Origin: JBBATK01 sp046297095 | Lineage (GTDB): Bacteria > Bacteroidota > Ignavibacteria > Kapaibacteriales > NICIL-2 | Assembly: GCA_046297095.1 (NCBI GenBank) | Contig: JBKCNS010000005.1 | Location: forward strand, 62,001-126,000 | DNA length: 64,000 bases | Reading direction: 5' to 3' | In this document: in pieces, positions 1 to 8,313 of the stretch | Numbering within the stretch: position 1 is the stretch's first letter | Layout of the letters: each line of letters opens with the position of its first letter | The notes under the pieces: model-generated | The model's database searches: none | The model's input: only the letters and a program-made list of their open reading frames with translations | What the model was told of the DNA's origin: nothing | Program-made: the position numbers and the translations under genes

Positions 1-2196
1 CGATGTGGCGGCATATTCGGTGATTTTCAATCCCAAGGCTCGTACGATTTATACATACGCGTACATCCCACGAATCCGGATGTTGTGTATGTGGGCGGCA
101 CCAACATGTACCGCAGCGACGATGGTTTTAGAACTTCAACATGCAATTGGATAGGCGGCTATGGTCCGGGCTCCGGTTTTCCTTTTTATACTATGTATCC
201 CAACAATCATCCCGATCAGCATGAGTGTGTAATGTATCCGAGCAATCCCGATCGATTGCTCTGCGCAAACGACGGCGGGATCTTCCGCACAGAGAATGCG
301 CGTGCGGCTTCTGTGACGTGGACATCGCTGAACAACGGATATCTTACCACACAGTTCTATACCTGCGCGTTGCAAAAGCACGACAGCTCGAACAAGGTGG
401 CAGGCGGCCTGCAGGACAACGGCACGGTGTTCACAACGAACGTAAAAGTACCCTTGCCATGGACATCGCCGGGTTTGGGCGACGGCTCGTATTGCGCCTT
501 TACTCGGGAAGGCACCGTGATTATGTCCAGACAGCAGGGAGTGGTGGGGCGGTTTGAAGTAGACTCCGCCGGCAACGCACAGCGTTTTGCCCGTATCGAT
601 CCAAAGGGAACGGTGCGAGACAGTTTCCTGTTTATCAATCCCTTCGTGATGGACCCCGCTGACACCAAGCGGATGTATATGCCCTATCGCCGCGTGATCT
701 ATCGCTGCTCCGATATCACCATCACACCATGGGGCTCGTGGGACACAGCTCCCACAGCCACGGAAGGTTGGGATGTCATGCCGTTGAACTATTCATCCAA
801 AGTGATAAGTAGCTGCGCTGTGAGCACAGCGCCTGCAGACCGCTTGTATTATGGCACGCAAGACGGCTACATCTATCGCGTTGATAATGCGCGCGCTGCA
901 CAGCCGAGTGCTAAAGACATCACAGGTACGGGGTTCCCGCGCGGTAATATCGAGTGCATTGCCGTGAACCCGCGCAACGCCGATTCGGTGCTGGTTGTGT
1001 TCAGTAATTATGGAGTACAGAGTTTGTTCTTTACCGACAATGGTGGCACAACATGGAAAGCCGCGGGCGGTAATCTTGAAGGTGCGTTAAATGGTGTAGG
1101 CAACGGACCCTCGTGCCGCTGGGCCACGTGGACATTCGTTGACGGCAGAGTAATGATCTACGTTGGTACCAGCGTTGGCTTGTATAGCACCGCCTTTCTC
1201 AATGGCTCTGCCACAGTGTGGATGCAGGAAGGTGCATCGAGCATAGGGCGTGCAGTAGTTACCATGATGGACTATCGCGAAAGAGACAACTTGATGATTG
1301 TTGCCACGCACGGCAACGGTATGTACACGGGCACTCTGCGCGATGTGCCTGCGCCGCCGCCATCACCGGAGCTAAGCACTCCCAAAGACGGTACCCGTGG
1401 CGTGCTCACCTCCGAGTATCTTGTGTGGAAGGCATCAGCCGGTGCTGTAGTGTACAATGCGCAGATATCCACCGACTCCTTATTCACATCGATATTCTCG
1501 AGCACCGATGGTCTGCGCGATTTGCAAGTGAAGGCAGACAATCTTGAACAGGGGCATCGCACCTATTACTGGCGAGTGCGCGCCGCAGGTTCCGGCGGAT
1601 ACAGCGCGTACTCAGCGCCCTTCCGCTTTGTTACAGCCGTGGAGCCGCCGCTGCAGATATCGCCGGCCGCGGGCTCGCAAGGAAATCCCGTAGATCTGAT
1701 GCTCGTGTGGTCGCGCGTACCGAGCGCGGCCTCGTATCGTTTGCAGGTATCCACCAGCTTTGCCTTTGCCTCTCCCGTTGTGGATACGGTAATCACCGAC
1801 ACCACGTTTGCAGTAAGCGCGTTGCTGACTTCGAAGCGGTACTACTGGCGAGTACAGTCAATTGATGCCGATGGTGCCGGTGTGTACGTATCACGAAACT
1901 TTACGACGGGTGGATCTACCGGCGTAAATGAAAGTGATAGCGATAGTCTAAGCGTATGGCCGATTCCTGCCGGCGATCACCTGCGAATTCGCGCGCAGAA
2001 CCTGAGTGAAGCATCGCCTGTATGCGAGGTGTACGACCTTAGCGGCCGGCGCGTTGCCACACTGCGAACTACGCGAATGCCGTCCGGTCAGGCAGAGTGG
2101 AACTGGATGTGCGGTGATGTTGCTCGCGGGTTGTATCGCATTACGGTGCACACCTCGCGGGGCGTCGTACAAACAACAGTTGTGCTGCAGCCATAG
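1..2196 (+). CDS. T9SS-exported propeller/fibronectin-III protein (5' end outside window)
   Basis: The reading frame is open from the first base, so the N-terminus lies upstream. The first ~440 visible residues resemble sortilin/BNR-type beta-propeller proteins: repeated short blocks such as DNGGTTWKAAGG and GGLQDNGT, and glycine/aspartate-rich turns. Two Fn3-like modules follow (about 1370-1640 and 1641-1910), each ending in a YYWRV strand. The last ~80 residues (from WPIPAGDHLRI to the end, with the DLSGRRVATL and GLYRITV strands) are a T9SS type A sorting domain. That domain directs export across the outer membrane and is cleaved on the surface. Seen: modules and tail. Known: such tails mark T9SS cargo. 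Inferred: a secreted or surface-anchored glycan-binding or enzymatic protein. The catalytic part, if any, is not visible. Confidence 0.85.
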   Translation, partial: RCGGIFGDFQSQGSYDLYIRVHPTNPDVVYVGGTNMYRSDDGFRTSTCNWIGGYGPGSGFPFYTMYPNNHPDQHECVMYPSNPDRLLCANDGGIFRTENARAASVTWTSLNNGYLTTQFYTCALQKHDSSNKVAGGLQDNGTVFTTNVKVPLPWTSPGLGDGSYCAFTREGTVIMSRQQGVVGRFEVDSAGNAQRFARIDPKGTVRDSFLFINPFVMDPADTKRMYMPYRRVIYRCSDITITPWGSWDTAPTATEGWDVMPLNYSSKVISSCAVSTAPADRLYYGTQDGYIYRVDNARAAQPSAKDITGTGFPRGNIECIAVNPRNADSVLVVFSNYGVQSLFFTDNGGTTWKAAGGNLEGALNGVGNGPSCRWATWTFVDGRVMIYVGTSVGLYSTAFLNGSATVWMQEGASSIGRAVVTMMDYRERDNLMIVATHGNGMYTGTLRDVPAPPPSPELSTPKDGTRGVLTSEYLVWKASAGAVVYNAQISTDSLFTSIFSSTDGLRDLQVKADNLEQGHRTYYWRVRAAGSGGYSAYSAPFRFVTAVEPPLQISPAAGSQGNPVDLMLVWSRVPSAASYRLQVSTSFAFASPVVDTVITDTTFAVSALLTSKRYYWRVQSIDADGAGVYVSRNFTTGGSTGVNESDSDSLSVWPIPAGDHLRIRAQNLSEASPVCEVYDLSGRRVATLRTTRMPSGQAEWNWMCGDVARGLYRITVHTSRGVVQTTVVLQP

Positions 2197-2221
2197 TAGT
2201 GGAGCGCTATGCAGCGCAATT

Positions 2222-2252
2222 CACTGCATTGCAGTGTATGCTATACACTGCA
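2222..2252 (+). terminator. Overlapping inverted repeats after the T9SS gene
   Basis: GCAGTG (2231-2236) can pair with CACTGC upstream (2222-2227, loop ATT) or, as a 10-bp stem 2230-2239/2243-2252 with loop GCT, with the downstream copy. A further small hairpin, GCGCT-ATGC-AGCGC, lies just before at about 2209-2222. No T-run follows, so intrinsic termination is uncertain. An RNA 3'-end or processing signal is the most likely role. Confidence 0.4.
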
Positions 2253-2365
2253 GAGCAACCACGAACAGCAGCTACCGGAGTGTTATGAAATCTGCTTGTG
2301 TGCGCATGAAGCAATCATGGCCACTCAAGCTTAGTGCTACCTATGATTCACAGAAAGTGTATTCC

Positions 2366-3601
2366 ATGAATGATGATGTTGTTTACGGTGCGTCGCTTCG
2401 CTCGCTCTGGGATTTAGAGCCCAACATGACCTTCCTGAACAATGCGTCGTTTGGTGCCACACCGCGAGTGGTGATGCAGGCGCAAAGCGAATGGCGCGCA
2501 AGGATGGAATGCCAGCCGGTGGAATTTGTGATGCGCACTCAGGGTGCGGCCATGCGCGCTGCTGCCGAACCCATGGCATCGTTCCTTGGAGCCGATGCTC
2601 AAGACTTTGTGTTTGTCGATAACGCAAGCACCGGCGTGAGCACCGTGGTGCATTCCTTGCTTTCCATTCTCAAGCCCGGCGATGAGCTGCTTACTACCTC
2701 GCATGTATACAATGCGGTTCGGCAGACGATGAAACACGTATGCGCGCTTAGCGGTGCGGTGTACAAGGAAGCGCACGTACCGTTCCCGTTGCAATCGGGA
2801 AGCCAGGTGCGGGAATGCATGCTCAATGCCATCACTCCGCGTACACGATTTGTGATCGTGGATCACATCACTTCGCCTACAGGCTGCATTTTTCCTGTGC
2901 AGGATATTATTGCCGACTGTAAGGAGCGCGGCATACTTGTGATGATCGATGGTGCCCATGCGCCGGGAATGGTGCCCTTACACCTCGATGAACTCGGCGC
3001 CGATTGGTACACAGGGAATTTTCACAAGTGGATGTATGCTCCCAAAGGCAGTGCCTTCTTGTGGACGCGCCGGGACAGACAAGCCATGACGCATCCCTTA
3101 GTGCCCTCGCACGGCTATGGCCAAGGATACACAGCCGAGTTTGATTTTATAGGCACCAAAGATTGGTCGCCCTATTACTGCGCCGTGGACGGCCTGCACT
3201 TCTTCGAAAAAATGGGCGCGCAGAAGGCAGTGGCATACAATACATCGCTCAATCTTTACGCGCGCGAAGCGCTGATGAAGGTGATTCCACAACCTGCTCC
3301 CTGCCCGGAATCGATGCTGGGTTTCCTTGCGGCTGTGGTTTTGCCCATAGAACTTCCGCAGAGTGCAGCAAGTGATGCGTTGGATCAGCCCACCGCCGAG
3401 CACACTGCTGCGCTCATGAATCTCAGCTTGAAGCTCCACGATCGTTTGTGGGACGAGCACCGAATTGAAGTTCCCGTGATGGCTTTTGGTTCGCGCATAC
3501 TGCTGCGCACGGCATCGCATGTGTTCAATGAACAACAGCAATACGATTTTTTGGCATCCATACTTCCATCTCTGATAGCCGATGCGCAAGCTCACGCATA
3601 G
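2366..3601 (+). CDS. PLP-dependent class V aminotransferase (isopenicillin-N-epimerase-like)
   Basis: Fold-type I PLP enzyme of the class V aminotransferase/cysteine desulfurase group. The N-terminal NNASFGATPR segment, the HITSPTG and DGAHAPG strands (the Asp contacts the PLP ring nitrogen) and the probable Schiff-base lysine in NFHKWMYAPKG (Lys221 from this start) are all present. The order and length (411 aa) fit the isopenicillin-N-epimerase-like subgroup, whose real substrates are usually unknown. The longest frame begins inside the previous gene. ATG 2366 gives the homologous N-terminus, and ATG 2285 (GGAG four bases upstream) is a serious alternative adding 27 residues. It overlaps the next gene by 20 bp, so the two are probably cotranscribed. 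Confidence 0.85.
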   Translation: MNDDVVYGASLRSLWDLEPNMTFLNNASFGATPRVVMQAQSEWRARMECQPVEFVMRTQGAAMRAAAEPMASFLGADAQDFVFVDNASTGVSTVVHSLLSILKPGDELLTTSHVYNAVRQTMKHVCALSGAVYKEAHVPFPLQSGSQVRECMLNAITPRTRFVIVDHITSPTGCIFPVQDIIADCKERGILVMIDGAHAPGMVPLHLDELGADWYTGNFHKWMYAPKGSAFLWTRRDRQAMTHPLVPSHGYGQGYTAEFDFIGTKDWSPYYCAVDGLHFFEKMGAQKAVAYNTSLNLYAREALMKVIPQPAPCPESMLGFLAAVVLPIELPQSAASDALDQPTAEHTAALMNLSLKLHDRLWDEHRIEVPVMAFGSRILLRTASHVFNEQQQYDFLASILPSLIADAQAHA

Positions 3602-4136
3602 TCAAATTGTTGATCAACGGCTCACCGTAGAGACGGCCCAAGAGGTGCCGCGATTCCCCGTGTACGTGTGTGCTACGAATATTCGCAGCCTGTATAATAT
3701 TGGGTCGCTGTTCAGAACCTGCGATGCAGCCCGCGTGCAGGAGCTGATACTCTGCGGCTTCACGCCGCACCCGCCTCGTGTAGAGATTACCAAAACCGCA
3801 CTTGGTGCTGTAGATACCGTGCCATGGCGCTATGAGCCGGATGCTTGCAGCGCGCTTCGCGACTTGCGTAGCAAGGGAGTAAAGATCATCGCGGTGGAGC
3901 TTACGGAAAACGCCCTGGCCTATACGGAGCTCACAGCTGCTCACATGCCATGCTGCTTAGTGTTGGGTAATGAGCTCACGGGAATTGCCGACGACGTGCT
4001 TGCAGAGTGCGACGATGCGGTAATGATTCCCATGCACGGTGTAAAGCACTCGCTCAACGTCTCGGTGGCAGCCGGCATTGTGATATTCGAAGCAATACGC
4101 GTGGCTAGTGCTTTGCCACTCCGCCATCCACATTGA
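3582..4136 (+). CDS. SpoU/TrmH-family RNA 2'-O-methyltransferase
   Basis: SPOUT-fold methyltransferase that transfers a methyl group from SAM to a ribose 2'-OH in tRNA or rRNA. The three family motifs are visible: NIRSLYNIGSLFRTCDA (motif 1, catalytic Arg), LVLGNELTGI (motif 2) and IPMHGVKHSLNVSVAAGI (motif 3, the SAM-binding trefoil knot). At 184 aa it has only the catalytic domain and no N-terminal substrate-binding extension, which resembles small TrmL/TrmH proteins. The target nucleotide cannot be told from sequence. It starts inside the aminotransferase gene. Its last 32 bp overlap the 3' end of the convergent SDR gene. Confidence 0.9.
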   Translation: MRKLTHSQIVDQRLTVETAQEVPRFPVYVCATNIRSLYNIGSLFRTCDAARVQELILCGFTPHPPRVEITKTALGAVDTVPWRYEPDACSALRDLRSKGVKIIAVELTENALAYTELTAAHMPCCLVLGNELTGIADDVLAECDDAVMIPMHGVKHSLNVSVAAGIVIFEAIRVASALPLRHPH

Positions 4137-4869
4137 TCGTTTGCCCGGTGATAATACCGGATGCAGGCAGCGCAAGAAAGGCAACAACATTTGCAATGTC
4201 GTGCGGCTCGTCGGAGCGGTGAACGCTTTGCGTGGGAATAATGTGTTCGAGTAGCGAGCGCGATAGCTCGGTGTCCGTGCGGCGTTGTGTAGCGGTAAGC
4301 CCCACCGTAATGGTGTTCACGGTGATGCCATACTTGCCAACCTCCGATGCCAACGAGCGGGTGAATCCTATCATTCCCATCTTCGCTGTGGCGTAGTGCG
4401 TCAGGTATGGAGTGCCCAGCCACACTATGTCTGAAGACAACGTGATGATGCGTCCGAACTGTGCTTGTTTCATGATAGGCACCACGGCATGCGCGGTAAG
4501 GAACAGCGAATTCAAACTCACATCCAGCATTCGTTTCCACTGATCAAAACGCAGAAGCTCGAAGGGCTCCTCTTCGTACAGACCTACATTGTGCACAAGA
4601 ATATCGATGCGCCCGAAGTCCCGCAGCACATCGCTTACAATGCGCTGCACATCCTCCGGTGAGCTTAGATCGCCGCGGTAGGCACGTACATTGGGCGTAA
4701 TGGCCAGCACTGCGTTCACGGTATCCTGTGCGTCGGCGATATCGGCAATAGCAATAAGCGCGCCCTCTTCGGCAAGGCGCTCACAAAAAGCGCGACCATT
4801 GCCGGTGGCTGCTCCCGTAACCAGGGCCACTTTATCTTTTAACCCGCGTTCGTATGTGTGCAGTTGCAT
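4105..4869 (-). CDS. SDR-family NAD(P)-dependent oxidoreductase
   Basis: Classical short-chain dehydrogenase of 254 aa. The N-terminal cofactor loop TGAATGNG fits TGxxxGxG. HNVG replaces the usual NNAG. The catalytic Ser is in LSSDIVW and the YxxxK pair in YATAKMG. The C-terminus INVDGGVAKH matches FabG-like enzymes. The second Asp of IADIAD after beta-2 suggests NAD rather than NADP preference (inference). The substrate is unknown. It lies 52 bp downstream of scpB on the same strand, so it may be the last gene of the alr-scpA-scpB group. Its 3' end overlaps the opposite-strand methyltransferase. Confidence 0.9.
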   Translation of the reverse strand: MQLHTYERGLKDKVALVTGAATGNGRAFCERLAEEGALIAIADIADAQDTVNAVLAITPNVRAYRGDLSSPEDVQRIVSDVLRDFGRIDILVHNVGLYEEEPFELLRFDQWKRMLDVSLNSLFLTAHAVVPIMKQAQFGRIITLSSDIVWLGTPYLTHYATAKMGMIGFTRSLASEVGKYGITVNTITVGLTATQRRTDTELSRSLLEHIIPTQSVHRSDEPHDIANVVAFLALPASGIITGQTINVDGGVAKH

Positions 4870-4921
4870 AAACTCTACGTGGATACGTGGTGATGGAGAA
4901 CTCTTCCTCTAGCGGTACTTC

Positions 4922-6028
4922 TTACTCTGCTTCTTCATCAGGTTGATGCTGATCATCATCTGCGCCATGCTCTTGTGAATCTGACTCTGCGTCGGCGTCT
5001 ACGTCTACATGATCAGAGTCGTCGTGAGCATCGTGAGCGTCGGGCTGCAGCTCTTGAGCGGTTATCACCGTGCCGGGCATGGGAATTTCGTCTTCATGGC
5101 GACCTTCTTCGCGCATGCGTTCATGCTCTATGATTTTTTGCTCGTTGTCTACCATCGATTGAATCTTCGAGAGCAATTCGCCCGACGTTGTTTTTACCGA
5201 GATGTCCAGTCCGCCGGCAAGCTCTGCGGCTTTGGTTTGGAACAGCTCGTCGAGTTCGCGAAGCTTGGGTAGATCTTTAGTGGAATGCAATCCGAACATG
5301 CGCAGAAAATCGTCGGTGGTGCCATAAAGCAACGGCTTGCCCGGCGCATCGGAGCGGCCCGCAAGCGTGACTAAATTTTTCTCGACCAACGAGTTGATCA
5401 CCTCGTTGGAGTTTATACCGCGAATTGCCTCGATCTCCGGTTTAGAAATGGGCTGCTTGTAGGCAATGATGGACAATGCCTCGAGCGCAGCTTGAGATAA
5501 TCTGCGGCGCGTACGGGATTTAACCAGACGCGATACTACCTCGCCGAACTCCGATGTGGTAGCAAACTGATAGCCGCCGGCAATGCGCACCACCCGATAC
5601 GGACGCTCCGATACAGTGAGCGTATCGTTGATCTCGTCCACCAACTCCGCCACCAGTGCTGCCAGTTCCGAGGGTTCGATAGGATACTTTTTCTTCGAAG
5701 CTTTGCCCGAGGTCTTGGGCGCTTCAGCGGGTGCTTCAGCGGCTTCATCAGCTGCGCCTTCGGAAGCATGTGCCTCCGCATCGAGTACGGATGCAGACTC
5801 TGCATTCGGTTGCGGAGTTTCTTGAGTTTCCGACTGTTCCGGTGTGTTCGAATTGTCCGAATTATCCGGAGCTTCATTCTCGGTATCAGAATGCAAGCCG
5901 TCTTCCAGCACCAGCACCTTGAACATAGTCTTGTTGGTGAGCGGTTCGTCGCTGGCAAAAATCAATGCCTCCAAGGTGGAGCGCTGCGACTCGCGAGAAA
6001 GCGTCAAAAAGAAAGGTAGTGTGCGCAT
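4922..6028 (-). CDS. scpB: Segregation and condensation protein B with an acidic insertion and tail
   Basis: ScpB is the winged-helix kleisin partner that, with ScpA and SMC, forms the condensin complex organising the nucleoid. The conserved core is clear: TLEALIFASDEPL at the N-terminus, YRVVRIAGGYQFAT, and LSQAALEALSIIAYKQPISKPEIEAIRG (residues ~178-204, given in part). The family is usually about 180-260 aa but this protein has 368. Residues ~41-114 are a Glu/Ala/Pro/Ser-rich low-complexity insertion within the first winged-helix domain. The last ~65 residues are strongly acidic (Asp/His/Glu). Both look disordered. It lies 35 bp after scpA. Confidence 0.93.
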   Translation of the reverse strand: MRTLPFFLTLSRESQRSTLEALIFASDEPLTNKTMFKVLVLEDGLHSDTENEAPDNSDNSNTPEQSETQETPQPNAESASVLDAEAHASEGAADEAAEAPAEAPKTSGKASKKKYPIEPSELAALVAELVDEINDTLTVSERPYRVVRIAGGYQFATTSEFGEVVSRLVKSRTRRRLSQAALEALSIIAYKQPISKPEIEAIRGINSNEVINSLVEKNLVTLAGRSDAPGKPLLYGTTDDFLRMFGLHSTKDLPKLRELDELFQTKAAELAGGLDISVKTTSGELLSKIQSMVDNEQKIIEHERMREEGRHEDEIPMPGTVITAQELQPDAHDAHDDSDHVDVDADAESDSQEHGADDDQHQPDEEAE

Positions 6029-6063
6029 AACAAAAAGTGAAATTCAAGTTCGGGGTTTGGGAA

Positions 6064-6939
6064 TTACGATTGTTGGTCGTTGCTGTTGTTTCCCTCAGGA
6101 GCAGGCAGTGCGCGCTCTTCAGGGGTATTCAATGATTCCGGCTCATCGTCGTGCAGAACTTCGTCTAAGGTTTTGGTTTCGATCATGTCTTCGAAGGGTA
6201 CGATCTCGATATCGTCGAAGTTGTCGTTCTGACGAATCGAAATGATTTGGTTCTTCGACATTTCCAGAATGGCAAGGAATGTTACCACGATGAAGATGCG
6301 CGGACGATCGTGAATAAACTGCATGAAGCTGATCTTGCGGCTGGATCGCAGGTGCATGAGTACGTGTTCGGTTTGCTCCTCGATGGTTACCGAGTACAAC
6401 TGCACGGTGTGCAGAATCTCTTTTTCGGGTTTGCGCTCCAGCGCTTTCTTGAAGGCAGCCAGAAGATCGAACAGGGTAGCGTTTTTATACACCTCGTCTT
6501 CGGAGTCGCGCTCGTCGGCATCGAACATTTGGCGGTAAAACACATACCGCTGCGCTTCTTCGCGCTCCGAAAATTCGCGGCTTACTTCTTTGTACTGTGA
6601 GTATTGAAGCAGCTGCTGCACAAGTTCCGCGCGAGGGTCTTCGCCGGGCACTTCTTCGCCGCGCTCGTCAACTTCTTTGGGTAACAGCATGCGCACCTTG
6701 ATCTGCATCAGGGACGAAGCCATCACCAAAAACTCGCCCGCAAGTTCAAGGTCGAACAGTTGCATCAGCCGTATGTACTCCAGGAACTCCCGTGTGATTT
6801 TACCGATGGGAATATCATAGATGTCCAGCTCGTCTCTCTTGATAAAAAACAAGAGCAGATCTAAAGGACCTTCGAAGTTCGGCAGGCGAACCGTGTATGT
6901 ATCAAGCCGTGACTGCCTGGTATTGATATCCGTTGTCAT
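6064..6939 (-). CDS. scpA: Segregation and condensation protein A (kleisin)
   Basis: Kleisin subunit that bridges the SMC heads and binds ScpB. The diagnostic N-terminal block is present: FEGPLDLLLFFIKRDELDIY, then IPIGKITREFLEYI (residues ~19-55). The acidic central linker and C-terminal winged helix (FLAILEMSKNQIISIRQNDNFDDIEI) complete the normal architecture at 291 aa. The scpA-scpB pairing is the usual gene order and supports both calls. It lies 61 bp downstream of alr on the same strand, so the three may form one transcript. Confidence 0.95.
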   Translation of the reverse strand: MTTDINTRQSRLDTYTVRLPNFEGPLDLLLFFIKRDELDIYDIPIGKITREFLEYIRLMQLFDLELAGEFLVMASSLMQIKVRMLLPKEVDERGEEVPGEDPRAELVQQLLQYSQYKEVSREFSEREEAQRYVFYRQMFDADERDSEDEVYKNATLFDLLAAFKKALERKPEKEILHTVQLYSVTIEEQTEHVLMHLRSSRKISFMQFIHDRPRIFIVVTFLAILEMSKNQIISIRQNDNFDDIEIVPFEDMIETKTLDEVLHDDEPESLNTPEERALPAPEGNNSNDQQS

Positions 6940-6966
6940 TCGTGTTTGCGATTGCGTATCGTAGTG

Positions 6967-7002
6967 TGATTCTCTGTATCATTCTCATTATCATTCGCGC
7001 CT
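6967..7002. repeat. Degenerate 12-bp tandem array at the end of alr
   Basis: Three 12-bp units (TGATTCTCTGTA, TCATTCTCATTA, TCATTCGCGCCT). The last runs into the alr stop codon at 7001-7003. Weaker T-C-rich 6-mers precede it. It is the least regular member of a set of such arrays in this window. Confidence 0.5.
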
Positions 7003-8098
7003 AATCCACCACCACGCGTGGTACACGTGAGGTGATCATCGATGTTACTTCGTAGGGAATGGTGTGGAGCTTGTCGGCAATCTCTCTCGCGGAAATATTC
7101 TGCGAAGCTTGGTTGCCAATCAGCACCACTTCATCACCTAATTTTACTTCTTCGTCGCCGGCATCAATCATGCATTCGTCCATGCAGATGGCACCCACAA
7201 TGGGAAATCGTTTTCCGTGCAGAAGGCATTCCGCCTTGCCTGTGAGCATTCGCGAGTAGCCGTCGCCGTAGCCTATAGGAATAGTGGCAATGGTTGTGTC
7301 GCGATCGGTAACAAACTTTCTGCCATAGCTTACCGATTCACCGGCCGATATTCTGCGCAGCGCATTTACTCTAGTCTTCAGGGTAAGTGCGGGCTGCAGC
7401 AACGACTCTCTTACCGATGCCGGTGCAATGCCGTACAGCGAAAGGCCAACGCGAATCAAGTTGAAATGAGCGCGCGGATGGCGGAACAACGCTCCGCTGT
7501 TCCCCGCATGAACATAGCTAAAGCTAAAACCTGCATGCGCCAGCTCGGCCAACGTGGTATTGAACACCTCAAGCTGCTTTTCGGTGAAGGTGGTGTCGGT
7601 GTCGTCGCTGGACGCAAAGTGCGTACACACACCAATCACGGACACATTCTTCAGCGTAGAGCATTCTTTCATAAACTCCACGGCATCACGGGGTTCAATG
7701 CCGTCTCGGCGCATACCGGTGTCGATATACAAATGCGCCTTCATCACCTTGTTGAATCGGCGTGCTTCGGCGTCGAAGTCTCGGAGTATGTCCATGGAGC
7801 AGGCCACAAGCTGCAAGTCTCTCTCGCAAAAATGCTGGGCATCGTAAATATCCGGCGGCATCATCACCACTATTGGTTTGGTGATGCCGTAGGAGCGCAG
7901 CGCAACACCTTCGCTCATCACGGCCACGCCAAAAAAATCCACGGCAGGTTCAATCACATGCGCCACTTCAATCATTCCATGACCATACGCATTGGCCTTT
8001 ACCATTGCCATTACTTGGGCAGTGGGCGCAGTGCGGCGAATCTCGGAGAGATTGTGCAGCAGGGCGGAGCGGCGTACTTCGGCAACGGTTGAACGCAA
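7001..8098 (-). CDS. alr: Alanine racemase
   Basis: PLP-dependent racemase making D-alanine for peptidoglycan. The PLP lysine lies in AMVKANAYGHG (Lys34 from this start). HAGNSGAL, the RVGLSLYG strand and the IPIGYGDGYSRML segment with a catalytic-side tyrosine are present, and the C-terminal barrel includes GAICMDECMID. The longest frame begins at a TTG at 8239, but its first ~47 residues are Pro/Cys-rich and match nothing. TTG 8098 gives LRSTVAEVRRSALLHNL, the normal Alr N-terminus, and 365 aa, the normal length. No ATG is available nearby, so a TTG start is inferred. A TAnnTTTG box lies about 90 bp upstream. Confidence 0.92.
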   Translation of the reverse strand: MRSTVAEVRRSALLHNLSEIRRTAPTAQVMAMVKANAYGHGMIEVAHVIEPAVDFFGVAVMSEGVALRSYGITKPIVVMMPPDIYDAQHFCERDLQLVACSMDILRDFDAEARRFNKVMKAHLYIDTGMRRDGIEPRDAVEFMKECSTLKNVSVIGVCTHFASSDDTDTTFTEKQLEVFNTTLAELAHAGFSFSYVHAGNSGALFRHPRAHFNLIRVGLSLYGIAPASVRESLLQPALTLKTRVNALRRISAGESVSYGRKFVTDRDTTIATIPIGYGDGYSRMLTGKAECLLHGKRFPIVGAICMDECMIDAGDEEVKLGDEVVLIGNQASQNISAREIADKLHTIPYEVTSMITSRVPRVVVD

Positions 8099-8186
8099 GG
8101 GATAAATCGCAAAGAGTGATACACAATGTACCGCACCCGCAAGGCCGCAGGGCGGACAGTGGATACGATAACTGCAAGGGAGTGGG

Positions 8187-8194
8187 CAAAGATA
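8187..8194 (-). promoter_or_regulatory. alr: TAnnTTTG -7 box upstream of alr
   Basis: The minus strand reads TATCTTTG followed by CC, matching the Bacteroidetes sigma -7 consensus TAnnTTTG. The same TATCTTTGCC string occurs upstream of icd and of the SBBP gene. No convincing TTTG -33 element is seen at the usual spacing. Confidence 0.4.
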
Positions 8195-8313
8195 CGGATG
8201 AATGCGATTGTCGTATTTTTCCCGCACTGAAAGGGGCAAAAAAGCTCGAATCCGCTTTTATTTGTCATTCTTTCCATGATTCACCGTCTGTTTCACCAAG
8301 TCCCGGCACACAC

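Noticed and set aside
2006..2365. N-terminal extension of the aminotransferase into the previous gene
   Set aside because: The extra residues are Cys/Arg-rich, cross the hairpin region and have no family counterpart.
7217..8092. 291-codon plus-strand frame opposite alr
   Set aside because: It lies entirely within alr, whose motifs are intact.
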